Both the position numbers and the translations under genes were made by a program. Shown here piece by piece: positions 7,828 to 15,498 of a DNA stretch of 31,176 nucleotides (position 1 is its first letter; each line of letters begins with the position of its first letter). Under the pieces are notes generated by a model that did no database searches, was not told the origin of the DNA, and saw only the letters and a list, made by a program, of their open reading frames with translations. The stretch comes from an uncultured Ruminococcus sp. (GTDB lineage Bacteria > Bacillota > Clostridia > Oscillospirales > Acutalibacteraceae), in assembly GCA_946055445.1 (NCBI GenBank), contig CAMGGF010000001.1:1-31176 (forward strand). The letters run 5' to 3'.

Positions 7828-7980
7828 ATGAACGAAATCAAATGCAATGTCAGCAACTGTGTATATCACGAAGGCAAAACCACTTGCACCGCAGACGAAA
7901 TTATGGTCGGTTGCCAGTGCAGCCACGAACCCTGCAAATGCAGTGAAACCGAGTGCGGCACATTCCAAGCAAAGAACTAA
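7828..7980 (+). CDS. DUF1540 domain small cysteine-rich protein
   Basis: A 50-residue protein with eight cysteines (6, 11, 20, 29, 31, 36, 38, 43). It has the DUF1540 layout: I-x-C-x4-C-x-Y, then a Cys-x-A-D-x-I-x-V strand and a closing C-x-T/S-x-CxxF (ETECGTF). The family is common in Clostridia and is thought to bind a metal; the role is unknown. Start ATG 7828 has AAAGGAGG nine bases upstream. It is alone on the plus strand between the metallophosphoesterase and thrC and ends at a strong terminator shared with thrC. Confidence 0.85.
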   Translation: MNEIKCNVSNCVYHEGKTTCTADEIMVGCQCSHEPCKCSETECGTFQAKN

Positions 7981-7989
7981 CTGCCGAAT

Positions 7990-8030
7990 AAAACGAGGAG
8001 AGTGGGATAAAAATTCCACTCTCTTTTCGT
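7990..8030. terminator. Bidirectional terminator between the DUF1540 gene and thrC
   Basis: GAGAGTGG pairs with CCACTCTC across a short AT-rich loop. AAAACGA lies on the left and TTTTCGTTT on the right, so both strands give a hairpin followed by T's. It lies just past the DUF1540 stop (7980) and directly at the thrC stop (8033-8031). Confidence 0.8.
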
Positions 8031-9524
8031 TTAAATCCCTAACATTTCAAAAACGACCTGCGCCATATCCTCTTTCGCGGCAACTTTGGTAAAGCGCGGG
8101 ATTTTGCCTTTTAAGGTTGCAAGTTGCGGCGGCACGGGCTCACCAGATTTCTCGTGCAGTTCTTCCACCATGGAGAACTCGTCTTGGGATTGAATACGGT
8201 TTTCCAAAGCGCTCAAAACGCTCTTGGAGAACTTGTACGGATTGGCGGTAGAGGCAATGACGGTCGGCGTATCGTCCCCTGTTTTCGTTTTATACGCCGC
8301 ATACACATTCACGGCAACCGCCGTATGCGTATCACACAAGTAGTGGTATTCATCAAAGATTTTTCGAATCGTGCGTTTGGTATCTTCATCATCACAGTAC
8401 CCAGCCGCGAACAATTCGGAAATCGCGTTTTTGATTTTGTCGCTGACGGTATATGCGCCGTTTTCGGAAAGTTGTTCCATCAGTGCTTTCGTTTGCGCGG
8501 CGTCCTGCCCGGAGAGCGCAAACAGAAGGCGTTCCAAATTGCTGGAAATCAAAATATCCATGGACGGCGAAGTGGTGCAGAAAAACGGACGGTTTTTATC
8601 ATAGGTGCCCGTTGTTAAGAAATCGGTCAAAACATTGTTCGCATTGGAGGCACAAATCAGTTTGCCAATCGGCACGCCCATTTGCTTTGCATAATATGCC
8701 GCCAAGATATTGCCGAAATTTCCCGTCGGCACAACCACATTCATCGGCGCGCCGAGTTTCAGCCGTTCGGATTTGACCATATCGCAGTAAGCCGAAACAT
8801 AATAGACAATCTGCGGCACCAATCTGCCCCAGTTAATGGAGTTTGCCGAAGAAAACGCCAAATGATTTTCTTTGAATTTCTTTTCAATTTCACGGTTTGT
8901 GAAAATAGATTTTACGCCGCTTTGCGCATCGTCAAAATTTCCTTCAATCGCGCAAACGCTGACATTGTCCCCTTCCTGCGTCGTCATTTGCAATTTTTGC
9001 ATGGGACTTACGCCGTCCACAGGGTAAAACACCAAAATTTCGGTATTCGGTACATTTTTAAAGCCTTCCAACGCGGCTTTGCCCGTGTCACCCGAAGTTG
9101 CAACCAAGATCACAATTTTTGTGTCTTTCAGCGTTTTGTTTGCAGAAACGGTCAGCAAATACGGCAAAAGTTGCAGTGCCATATCTTTAAATGCACAGGT
9201 AGGGCCTCTCCAAAGTTCCAATATATTGGCTGTATCGTTGAGCGCATATAAAGGCGCAATTTGCGGCGAACTGAATTTTTCCGCTTTATATGCCCCTTCT
9301 ACACACATTGAAAGTTCTTCGTCCGTAAAGTCGGTTAAATAGAGTTTTAAAGCCTCTTTTGCACGCCCGATATAGTCAAGACTCGCTATTTGTTTAATAT
9401 CCACAAGGTTCAGCGTCGGAATGGTCAGCGGTACGAACAACCCGCCGTCCGCAGAAATGCCTTTCGCGATTGCTTCCGACGCGGAAACGCGTACGGAACT
9501 GTCTCTTGTACTCGTATAAACCAT
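8031..9524 (-). CDS. thrC: Threonine synthase
   Basis: A 497-residue PLP enzyme that converts O-phosphohomoserine to threonine, the last step of the pathway. The PLP lysine is Lys113 in RGPTCAFKDMALQ. The phosphate-binding loop is SGDTGKAALEGF, and GNFGNILAAYYAKQMG follows. The N-terminus (MVYTSTRDSSVRVSASEAI) and the length match the longer class of threonine synthases. ATG 9524-9522 has GGGAG about nine bases upstream. It follows the dipeptidase gene by 45 bases but has its own promoter-like sequence there. It ends at a bidirectional terminator. No other threonine genes are in the window. Confidence 0.95.
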   Translation of the reverse strand: MVYTSTRDSSVRVSASEAIAKGISADGGLFVPLTIPTLNLVDIKQIASLDYIGRAKEALKLYLTDFTDEELSMCVEGAYKAEKFSSPQIAPLYALNDTANILELWRGPTCAFKDMALQLLPYLLTVSANKTLKDTKIVILVATSGDTGKAALEGFKNVPNTEILVFYPVDGVSPMQKLQMTTQEGDNVSVCAIEGNFDDAQSGVKSIFTNREIEKKFKENHLAFSSANSINWGRLVPQIVYYVSAYCDMVKSERLKLGAPMNVVVPTGNFGNILAAYYAKQMGVPIGKLICASNANNVLTDFLTTGTYDKNRPFFCTTSPSMDILISSNLERLLFALSGQDAAQTKALMEQLSENGAYTVSDKIKNAISELFAAGYCDDEDTKRTIRKIFDEYHYLCDTHTAVAVNVYAAYKTKTGDDTPTVIASTANPYKFSKSVLSALENRIQSQDEFSMVEELHEKSGEPVPPQLATLKGKIPRFTKVAAKEDMAQVVFEMLGI

Positions 9525-9554
9525 AGGTTACACTCCCAACATAAAATTCAACAT

Positions 9555-9583
9555 ATTTTACCATAGGTTTTAAAGATTTGCAA
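9555..9583 (-). promoter_or_regulatory. Candidate thrC promoter
   Basis: On the minus strand TTGCAA (9583-9578), 17 bases, TAAAAT (9560-9555), with TGG before the -10. The -35 lies inside the last codons of the upstream dipeptidase gene. It would let thrC be transcribed apart from the upstream operon. Start near 9548. Confidence 0.5.
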
Positions 9584-10508
9584 CGAGAAATCTATATCCG
9601 TTTTTAAAGAATATTTTTTCAAGCAGATTTTGCGCGATGCCGTGCTGTAACAGAAAGTCTGCCAAATACGGAATTTTATCCAAACCGTTTAAGGACGGGT
9701 GCACCGTGCAGCCGTCATAGTCACACCCGAACGCCAAATTCTGCTCTGCACCCAAATCCAAAAAATGCGATAAATGCCGCAAGACCGCATCTGCCCCCGT
9801 TTGCCCGTTGTTCCCCAAAAAGTCGGCGCATAAGTTGATGCCGATCAGCCCGTTTCGAGCAATTAAGACTTTGATTTGGTCGTCGGTCAAATTACGCGCT
9901 TTCGCGTACGGGTTGTCTACAATATTTGCGTTGGAATGGCTTGCCAAGAACGGTTTATCAGTATATTCCGCCACATCATAAAAACCGCGTTCGTTCAAGT
10001 GAGATACATCTACGAGCATATTCAGGCTCTGCATTTTTTGCACAACGCGCTTACCAAACGCCGTAAGCCCGCCTTTGTTTTCCGCAAAACAGCCGTTGCC
10101 GATTTCATTGGTGTCATTCCAAGTCAGCGTCATCAGGCGAACACCGTCGCGGTAAAGCGCGTCAAGTTTTTCAAGGTCACCGCCCAATACCGCGCCGCCC
10201 TCAACGGAAAGAACAGCGGCAACTTTGTGCGCGTAAAATGCCGTTTCAATACCCGCCGCGGTTTTACAGGGCAGGATTTTCTCCGCATTTTCGGCACATT
10301 CCCGATAAAAGCAATCCCGCACGGCTTGATAATAGGAAAATGCCGCTTCTCCCCGCTTTTCGTCGGGAATCCAAACAGCAAACACCTGCCCGTATTTTTC
10401 AAAGTATTTGCTTTTTTGCAAATCAATGTGTAAATCGTTGCTTGCAAGGTGTTTGTTCTGCATATAGCACTCGCCGATTGTATCACAGTGAAAATCAAAA
10501 AAATTCAT
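9570..10508 (-). CDS. Membrane dipeptidase family (peptidase M19) protein
   Basis: A 312-residue TIM-barrel zinc dipeptidase of the renal dipeptidase family. Metal ligands appear in order: His7 and Asp9 in DFHCDT, the bridging Glu in LSVEGGAV, His in VDVSHLNE, His in ASHSNA and Asp in FGCDYDG. Members hydrolyse dipeptides, including some with D-residues, so peptide recycling is likely. No signal peptide is seen, so it is cytosolic. Its ATG overlaps the stop of yraN by four bases (ATGA), showing translational coupling. thrC follows after 45 bases. Confidence 0.92.
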   Translation of the reverse strand: MNFFDFHCDTIGECYMQNKHLASNDLHIDLQKSKYFEKYGQVFAVWIPDEKRGEAAFSYYQAVRDCFYRECAENAEKILPCKTAAGIETAFYAHKVAAVLSVEGGAVLGGDLEKLDALYRDGVRLMTLTWNDTNEIGNGCFAENKGGLTAFGKRVVQKMQSLNMLVDVSHLNERGFYDVAEYTDKPFLASHSNANIVDNPYAKARNLTDDQIKVLIARNGLIGINLCADFLGNNGQTGADAVLRHLSHFLDLGAEQNLAFGCDYDGCTVHPSLNGLDKIPYLADFLLQHGIAQNLLEKIFFKNGYRFLVANL

Positions 10509-10870
10509 TTACCCTCTCCGTTGTATGCATTTTTGATGAGGCGGATTTTGCGAACCGCTTCGCCGCGCATATAGATTTCAACAATATCAAAGCGCGGTTG
10601 TTTATTGCCGGCATACTGCGTCAAAAACAAATTTGCCGCCGCAATCAGTTTTTTTCGTTTGGAAAAATCCACAGCGTCCGCCGCGGCAAAACGGCTGTTT
10701 TCACTACGCGTTTTGACCTCTACAAAGCAAATATATTTCTCATCTTCGGCGATAATGTCAATTTCGCCCAAACGGCAACGGTAGTTCGCTGCGTGGATTC
10801 GATAGCCTTTTTCACGCAAGTAACGCGACGCTTCCACCTCGCCGCGCGAACCGGTTTGCGCTTTATTCAT
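10505..10870 (-). CDS. yraN: YraN family (UPF0102) protein
   Basis: A 121-residue protein with a restriction-endonuclease-like fold. The conserved core is GEVEASRYLREKGYRI, RLGEIDIIAED and VEVKTRS, giving the E-x-D...E-x-K active-site pattern. The biochemical role in bacteria is unsettled; it is usually next to rnhB, as here. It overlaps the end of rnhB by eight bases and the start of the dipeptidase gene by four, so it is in the middle of a tight operon. Confidence 0.93.
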   Translation of the reverse strand: MNKAQTGSRGEVEASRYLREKGYRIHAANYRCRLGEIDIIAEDEKYICFVEVKTRSENSRFAAADAVDFSKRKKLIAAANLFLTQYAGNKQPRFDIVEIYMRGEAVRKIRLIKNAYNGEGK

Positions 10871-11480
10871 CTTGATTGTCTCCGATAATCTTTTTTAAAA
10901 AAGTTCTGCGATGCACGGGCGAAATCCCGTATTCTTGTATTTTTTCGTAATGCAGTTTTGTGCCGTATCCTTTATGCTTTTCAAACGCATACTGCGGGAA
11001 TTTTTCAGCAAGTTGCAGCATAAAGCGGTCACGGCTGACTTTTGCAAGTACGGAAGCCGCCGCAATCGACATAGACTTCGCATCGCCTTTAATAACGGGT
11101 ACTTCTTCACAAACGCCGATTTTCGGTTTTAGGTTACCGTCAATTAAAAGCAAATCCGGCGTAATGTGCATACTTTCCACCGCGCGTCGCATTGCCAAAA
11201 AAGTGGCGTTTAAAATATTGATTTCGTCAATCTCCTGTTCCGTGGCAAAGCCGATACCGTAAGCCAATGCCTTTTCCTGAATAATCGGAAAAAGTGCTTC
11301 GCGTTTTTTCTCGGTCAGTTTTTTGGAGTCATTTAAGCCGTCAATCGTCGTTTCGGGGCTTAAAACAACAGCAGCGGCATAAACGGGGCCCGCAAGCGGA
11401 CCTCTGCCCGCTTCATCCACCCCGCCTATGACGCTGTACCCTTGATGCATATATGCATTTTCAATCGAAAAGTCAACCAT
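10863..11480 (-). CDS. rnhB: Ribonuclease HII
   Basis: A 205-residue nuclease that cuts RNA in RNA/DNA hybrids and removes single ribonucleotides. The signature GGVDEAGRGPLAGPV gives Asp22 and Glu23. Further motifs are LNDSKKLTEKKRE, LLIDGN (third acidic residue) and KGDAKSMSIAAASVLAKVSRD. Length is typical. The ATG directly abuts the stop codon of ylqF with no gap. The pair ylqF-rnhB is also conserved in Bacillus. Confidence 0.97.
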   Translation of the reverse strand: MVDFSIENAYMHQGYSVIGGVDEAGRGPLAGPVYAAAVVLSPETTIDGLNDSKKLTEKKREALFPIIQEKALAYGIGFATEQEIDEINILNATFLAMRRAVESMHITPDLLLIDGNLKPKIGVCEEVPVIKGDAKSMSIAAASVLAKVSRDRFMLQLAEKFPQYAFEKHKGYGTKLHYEKIQEYGISPVHRRTFLKKIIGDNQDE

Positions 11481-12350
11481 TCATTCACCTACTCGGTCAA
11501 GCGTAATTTTCCCGAGTTTGCCGCCGCGGTATTCGTCCAACAGCATCACGGAAACACGGGTATAATCCACCTCGCCGCCTTTGATAATCATACCGCGCTT
11601 TCTGCCGATTAACTCCATAACTTCCCACGGCTGTAAATCGGAAAAACCCTCGATTTTATAGCGTTCGGAAAGTCTGTCGGCATACTCGATCTGCATAATT
11701 TCCAAAAGCCTTACCGCCAAAGTCTCACAGTCCACCACGGTATCTTTTACCGAACCGATAAACGCCAGTTTGTCGCCGACTTTCGGGTCATCAAATTTCG
11801 GCCACAGCACACCGGGCGTGTCCAATAACTCTATTCCGTTTCCGATAACAAACCAACGATTGTGGCGCGTAACGCCCGCTTTATCGGCAACCTCGGCACG
11901 ATTGCGCCCCGCCATTTTGTTGATGAAAGAGGATTTCCCCGTATTGGGAATGCCGACAACCATAATGCGCAAAGGTTTGCCCGCCATACCGCGTGCTTCG
12001 TTTTTTTCGATTTTCTCTTTTAAGACCGAACGCATTAACGGCACAAACTGATTTAAGCCTTTACCGCTTTTGCAATCCACAGGCAAAACGGCGGCGCAGG
12101 TCTTTTGATAGTGCGCCACCCAAAGTTTTGTTGCGCGGTCATCGGCAACATCGCATTTATTGAGCAGTACAATCCGCGGCTTATCCCCGATTAAATCGGA
12201 AAGTTCGGGATTGCGGCTGCTTTCGGGCACACGGGCATCTAAAACCTCGGTTACAGCGTCCACCTGCGGCAGGCATTCTTTAATCAGCCGCCGCGTTTTC
12301 GCCATATGGCCCGGAAACCATTGGACATTTTGTTTGATTGAATCTGCCAT
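11481..12350 (-). CDS. ylqF: Ribosome biogenesis GTPase YlqF/RbgA
   Basis: A 289-residue circularly permuted GTPase needed for late assembly of the 50S subunit. The motif order proves the permutation: G4 (LLNKCDVAD) and G5-like (VDCKSGKG) come first, then G1 (GIPNTGKSSFIN) and G3 (DTPGVLWP). The N-terminus, QWFPGHMAKTRRLIKE, is diagnostic. GGAG lies eight bases before the ATG. It starts three bases after the downstream lepB stop and abuts rnhB. Confidence 0.97.
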   Translation of the reverse strand: MADSIKQNVQWFPGHMAKTRRLIKECLPQVDAVTEVLDARVPESSRNPELSDLIGDKPRIVLLNKCDVADDRATKLWVAHYQKTCAAVLPVDCKSGKGLNQFVPLMRSVLKEKIEKNEARGMAGKPLRIMVVGIPNTGKSSFINKMAGRNRAEVADKAGVTRHNRWFVIGNGIELLDTPGVLWPKFDDPKVGDKLAFIGSVKDTVVDCETLAVRLLEIMQIEYADRLSERYKIEGFSDLQPWEVMELIGRKRGMIIKGGEVDYTRVSVMLLDEYRGGKLGKITLDRVGE

Positions 12351-12353
12351 AGT

Positions 12354-12887
12354 TTACTCCGCAAATGTTTTCAGCAGTTTGTTGTCCCCGATTCGGTAAA
12401 TCGCTTCGCCGACAATATACCGTGTATCAATCATACCGACAGCGCTGTCGCGGCTGTCCGTAGAATGGTTACGGTTATCGCCCATGACAAACACACAGCC
12501 TTTCGGCACGGTAACCGGATAATTCCACGAACCTTGCACGAGAACCGGCTCTGCAATATACGGTTCATCAATCACCACGCCGTCTACAAACACTTGATGT
12601 GTTTTTCCGTCAACGGTAACGGTCTGCCCCTCCGTAGCAATCACACGCTTAATCAGTACCTTGTTAAAAGCATTCGGTTGGGAAATCACAACAATGTCCC
12701 CGCGTTCCACATTCCAATTTCGCGCGGTAATCAATACTTTATCGCCGTTATGCAGCGTGTTTTTCATAGAGTCGCCGTCTACATCGGAAATCTTTATAAC
12801 AAAAGTAAAAATAAGGCACACGGCCAAAACGGCGGAAACCAATATAGATGCAAAATCATAAATACTGTAAATGGTTTTCTTATTCAT
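12354..12887 (-). CDS. lepB: Signal peptidase I (second of tandem pair)
   Basis: A 177-residue membrane-anchored serine protease that removes signal peptides. One N-terminal membrane segment (about 11-33) is followed by the catalytic Ser in DGDSMKNTLHNGD, the catalytic Lys in LIKRVIATEG and the family box VMGDNRNHSTDSR. I chose ATG 12887-12885, which overlaps the end of the first lepB by eight bases (ATGAATAA). No good ribosome site lies close, so translation is probably coupled. Reading further up the frame runs into the first gene's coding sequence without support. It closely resembles its neighbour. Confidence 0.95.
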   Translation of the reverse strand: MNKKTIYSIYDFASILVSAVLAVCLIFTFVIKISDVDGDSMKNTLHNGDKVLITARNWNVERGDIVVISQPNAFNKVLIKRVIATEGQTVTVDGKTHQVFVDGVVIDEPYIAEPVLVQGSWNYPVTVPKGCVFVMGDNRNHSTDSRDSAVGMIDTRYIVGEAIYRIGDNKLLKTFAE

Positions 12888-13482
12888 AATTATAAATCGT
12901 CCATTCTCCGAAGGGATAAAAACGGAATTGCACAACACCTAAAATATACCGCGTGTCAATAAACCCTACGGTTCTGGAGCGGCTGTCCAAAGAATCGTTG
13001 CGGTTGTCGCCCATAACGAATACACAGCCTTCCGGCACCGTCAAAGGAAAAGCGACATTCGACATACGGTGTGTCGGCTCATAAATATACGGTTCGTTAA
13101 TTACATCGCCGTTAATTTTGACAGTTCCTTCCACAAAATCAATATCCACCGTGTCACCACCGACGGCAATTACACGCTTTATCAACGGCTCGTTTAAAGA
13201 ATTCGGCTGGGTAATGACAACAATATCCCCACGCGAAACACTGGTGTTGATTGCGCGGACTGCAAGCCAATCTCCGTTGTGCAAAGTCGGTTTCATAGAG
13301 TTTCCGCTGACACCGACAATTCGAAACAGGAATGTAAAAATCAGCAATATCGTCAAAAAGGCATACACCAAAGAGTCCAGCCAATCATACACAAAACGCC
13401 ATTGCTTCGGTGCAGAACTTTCTGCACTGTCATATTCTTCAAAAGGAATACTAAACTGTTCGGATTTTCTCAACACACACAC
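12880..13482 (-). CDS. lepB: Signal peptidase I (first of tandem pair)
   Basis: A 200-residue paralogue of the next gene. An N-terminal cytosolic stretch of about 33 residues precedes one membrane segment (YAFLTILLIFTFLFRI). Catalytic Ser lies in SGNSMKPTLHNGD and Lys in LIKRVIAVGG; the closing box is VMGDNRNDSLDSR. The first codons (GTG TGT GTG TTG) give several possible starts: GTG 13482, GTG 13476 or TTG 13473. An AGGGTAGG lies just upstream and does not settle it. It heads the operon lepB-lepB-ylqF-rnhB-yraN-dipeptidase and has a good promoter. Confidence 0.94.
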   Translation of the reverse strand: MCVLRKSEQFSIPFEEYDSAESSAPKQWRFVYDWLDSLVYAFLTILLIFTFLFRIVGVSGNSMKPTLHNGDWLAVRAINTSVSRGDIVVITQPNSLNEPLIKRVIAVGGDTVDIDFVEGTVKINGDVINEPYIYEPTHRMSNVAFPLTVPEGCVFVMGDNRNDSLDSRSRTVGFIDTRYILGVVQFRFYPFGEWTIYNYE

Positions 13483-13501
13483 CTACCCTATTATCCCGAA
13501 T

Positions 13502-13530
13502 ATTTTACACCAAATCCCAAAAGATTGCAA
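13502..13530 (-). promoter_or_regulatory. Sigma-A-type promoter of the lepB-lepB-ylqF-rnhB operon
   Basis: On the minus strand TTGCAA (13530-13525), exactly 17 bases, TAAAAT (13507-13502). Predicted start near 13495, about 13 bases before the first possible start codon, so the leader is very short. Confidence 0.6.
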
Positions 13531-13579
13531 CAAAAATCAAATACAAATGCAAGAAACCTTGTTTTCCCACAGTCGAGTT

Positions 13580-14500
13580 TTATCCGTTCAAAAACCGTTC
13601 TGCGTCTTCACCCGTATAAAAGGTTGCGTCGCTGAGCACAAAATTCCCGTTTTCAAAGGTAACGGGTACGCGCACACAGCCGATGCAATCGTAATACTCG
13701 CTGTAATGGCAATTTTGCGTTTCATCAAAGTTTACAAACGCATCACAGCGAATAAACAGTTGATTGTTTTCCGTATCGTAACACCAACAAAATTCTTTTT
13801 CTTTTTTTCCGCTTTGCACAACAAAAATGTCTGCAAATTTTATCTGTTTTGTGAAGCGTTCCCCGCTTGCAGTTGTACCGTCCACAGCAATCGGCACCGT
13901 AATTGTCTGCACGCTGTCCTGCACGGTGACGGTATGCTTTTCGGCATTGACGGTAAAAGAAACAGAGTTTGCAACCGTTCCCAAAGCAACTTCAATCGTT
14001 AAAGGATATATTTTTGCTTGTTCGCCGGGTTCAAACAGCAACAAATCCGAAACATAAAAGCCGCCGCTTGAAATATAACGCATCATTTCAAATGCATAAT
14101 ACAGTTTTCCGTCATAATCCAATATTGTGCAGGCATTTCCCTTCTCCGCATATATACCGTTATATCCGTCATAGCGGCAAAAATCGTTACCGACTTGAAA
14201 AATATAGTAAGTTTCTGTTTTTGTTTTGCAGGAAATAGCGCAAACCCGCGTTTCCTTCTGCGCAGCCAAAGTTTCATCAACAACCCAATACAGTTCATCC
14301 TCTGCCGTGGCAAAATCGGCAAATTTCGGATATTCTTTACAATATGCCGCATAAGTTTCGGATTGCTGCGGCGCGTTGGTTTCGTTTTGTTTTGTTGTGG
14401 ATTCCGATTTGCTTATATCCGTTGTTGTTTCGCCTTGTCGCGAACAACCGCAAAGCAAGCACAGCACGCAAGCGGCAACTATGACAACAAATTTTCTCAT
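13580..14500 (-). CDS. Putative lipoprotein of unknown function
   Basis: A 306-residue exported protein. The signal peptide (MRKFVVIVAACVLCLLCGC) ends in a lipobox L16-C-G-C19, so Cys19 is probably lipidated. A Ser/Thr/Glu-rich linker follows. The rest is a mixed beta-rich domain with many aromatic residues and scattered cysteines; I recognise no family. Start ATG 14500-14498 has AAAGGAG eight bases upstream; the 26 codons open further up overlap the promoter and are not used. It is a single gene with its own strong promoter, and I see no clear terminator before the lepB promoter. Confidence 0.75.
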   Translation of the reverse strand: MRKFVVIVAACVLCLLCGCSRQGETTTDISKSESTTKQNETNAPQQSETYAAYCKEYPKFADFATAEDELYWVVDETLAAQKETRVCAISCKTKTETYYIFQVGNDFCRYDGYNGIYAEKGNACTILDYDGKLYYAFEMMRYISSGGFYVSDLLLFEPGEQAKIYPLTIEVALGTVANSVSFTVNAEKHTVTVQDSVQTITVPIAVDGTTASGERFTKQIKFADIFVVQSGKKEKEFCWCYDTENNQLFIRCDAFVNFDETQNCHYSEYYDCIGCVRVPVTFENGNFVLSDATFYTGEDAERFLNG

Positions 14501-14521
14501 CACAACCACTCCTTTCAAATA

Positions 14522-14550
14522 ATTATACCAACAGAAATTGACGATTGCAA
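14522..14550 (-). promoter_or_regulatory. Sigma-A-type promoter of the lipoprotein gene
   Basis: On the minus strand TTGCAA (14550-14545), exactly 17 bases, TATAAT (14527-14522). Predicted start near 14515, about 15 bases before the ATG. Confidence 0.65.
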
Positions 14551-14700
14551 CACCAAAAGCGCCACGGATTGCACGCAAATTGATTTTATGTTACATTTCA
14601 AAAATTTAACAAGTTTAGAATATATTTTCTGTGATATCAAAATCAGAAATGACCAAAATACTATTGCAAACGCAAAATTTATTGCAAAGGAGTGTTTACT

Positions 14701-14889
14701 GTGGCTAAAAAGAATGTAGTCCCCGAGGCTCGTGCGGCACTTGACAAGTTCAAGATGGAAGCAGCTTCTGAAGTAGGTGTTAACCTGAAACAGGGGTACA
14801 ACGGCGATTTGACCTCGAAGCAGGCAGGCTCTGTCGGCGGTCAGATGGTTAAAAAGATGATTAAATCTTATGAAGACAGCATGAAATAA
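14701..14889 (+). CDS. Alpha/beta-type small acid-soluble spore protein (SASP)
   Basis: A 62-residue DNA-binding protein that coats and protects spore DNA. The family core is visible: EARAALDKFKMEAASEVGV, with the germination-protease cleavage region around MEAASEVGV, then LTSKQAGSVGGQMVKKMI. Start GTG 14701-14703 has AAAGGAG eight bases upstream; a GTG three codons earlier overlaps that site. The roughly 200 bases upstream, shared with the divergent lipoprotein gene, hold no clear vegetative promoter on this strand; forespore sigma-G control is expected from the family but I cannot confirm a site. A strong bidirectional terminator follows. This gene and spoVM are the evidence for sporulation. 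Confidence 0.95.
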   Translation: MAKKNVVPEARAALDKFKMEAASEVGVNLKQGYNGDLTSKQAGSVGGQMVKKMIKSYEDSMK

Positions 14890-14910
14890 GTTCGTTAATA
14901 TTTTTCGGAC

Positions 14911-14951
14911 AAAAAAAGGTCTGCCGAAAATCCTTTCGGCAGACTGTTTTC
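14911..14951. terminator. Bidirectional terminator between the SASP gene and a small membrane protein gene
   Basis: GTCTGCCGAAA (14919-14929) pairs perfectly with TTTCGGCAGAC (14934-14944). TGTTTTCGTTT follows on the plus strand, and CTTTTTTTG on the minus strand. Confidence 0.9.
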
Positions 14952-14962
14952 GTTTATTCGTT

Positions 14963-15424
14963 TCATTGCCAAAACCGGTCAAACCGTTCCAAATCCTCTT
15001 TCGGCACTTGCATAAACACATTGACATTCGACATAATTTCCACCGCACGGTTTAAACGATAACGGTAGTCTTGTTTCAGTTTGGAAAACTTTTTGATGCA
15101 AGAATAACACCAAGCCAAAAAGAAGAACACAAACAGCGCGGCAACCAAAAACAAAACATTCCCACCGGACAGAACCAACCCCAAAAATACGCAACAAGAC
15201 ACCGCCAACCCCACAAAACCTATACACAAATAAATCAGATTTATTTTTCGGTCCTGTCGGTATTTCGCGACGGCTTCATCGCGCATTTTTTCATAACTCG
15301 GCATTTCGCGAATTTCCGGCATACCGCCGACAGCAAGCGGGTCAACAGAAACTTCTTCCTGATTTTGCGTCTCCGCTTGTGTTTCTGTGAAATCCGTAAA
15401 CTGTTCCTGTTCGAAGTTTTCCAT
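14963..15424 (-). CDS. Small membrane protein of unknown function
   Basis: A 153-residue protein. An acidic, Gln/Glu-rich N-terminal half is followed by two hydrophobic helices (from about INLIYLCIGFVGLAV and from about NVLFLVAALFVFFFLAW) and a basic, Tyr/Arg-rich cytosolic tail (LKQDYRYRLNRAVEIM). I do not recognise a family. Start ATG 15424-15422 has GAGGGG about nine bases upstream; the open frame further up overlaps the promoter. It has its own promoter and ends at the terminator shared with the SASP gene. Confidence 0.7.
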   Translation of the reverse strand: MENFEQEQFTDFTETQAETQNQEEVSVDPLAVGGMPEIREMPSYEKMRDEAVAKYRQDRKINLIYLCIGFVGLAVSCCVFLGLVLSGGNVLFLVAALFVFFFLAWCYSCIKKFSKLKQDYRYRLNRAVEIMSNVNVFMQVPKEDLERFDRFWQ

Positions 15425-15445
15425 AAAACACGCCCCCTCACGAAC

Positions 15446-15474
15446 AGCATACCATAGAGGCCGTAAAAAAGCAA
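15446..15474 (-). promoter_or_regulatory. Candidate promoter of the small membrane protein gene
   Basis: On the minus strand TTGCTT (15474-15469), exactly 17 bases, TATGCT (15451-15446), with TGG before the -10 giving an extended element. It lies between the alaA stop (15499) and the ATG at 15424. Confidence 0.45.
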
Positions 15475-15498
15475 GGGTGCGCAAAGGAAGACTGCGCT

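Noticed and set aside
13118..14002. A 294-codon plus-strand open frame across lepB and the lipoprotein gene
   Set aside because: It crosses two well-supported minus-strand genes and a promoter, with no family motif or ribosome site.
14600..14695. Sigma-G promoter for the SASP gene
   Set aside because: GAATA- and ATACTA-like pieces exist, but none form a pair at the expected spacing.
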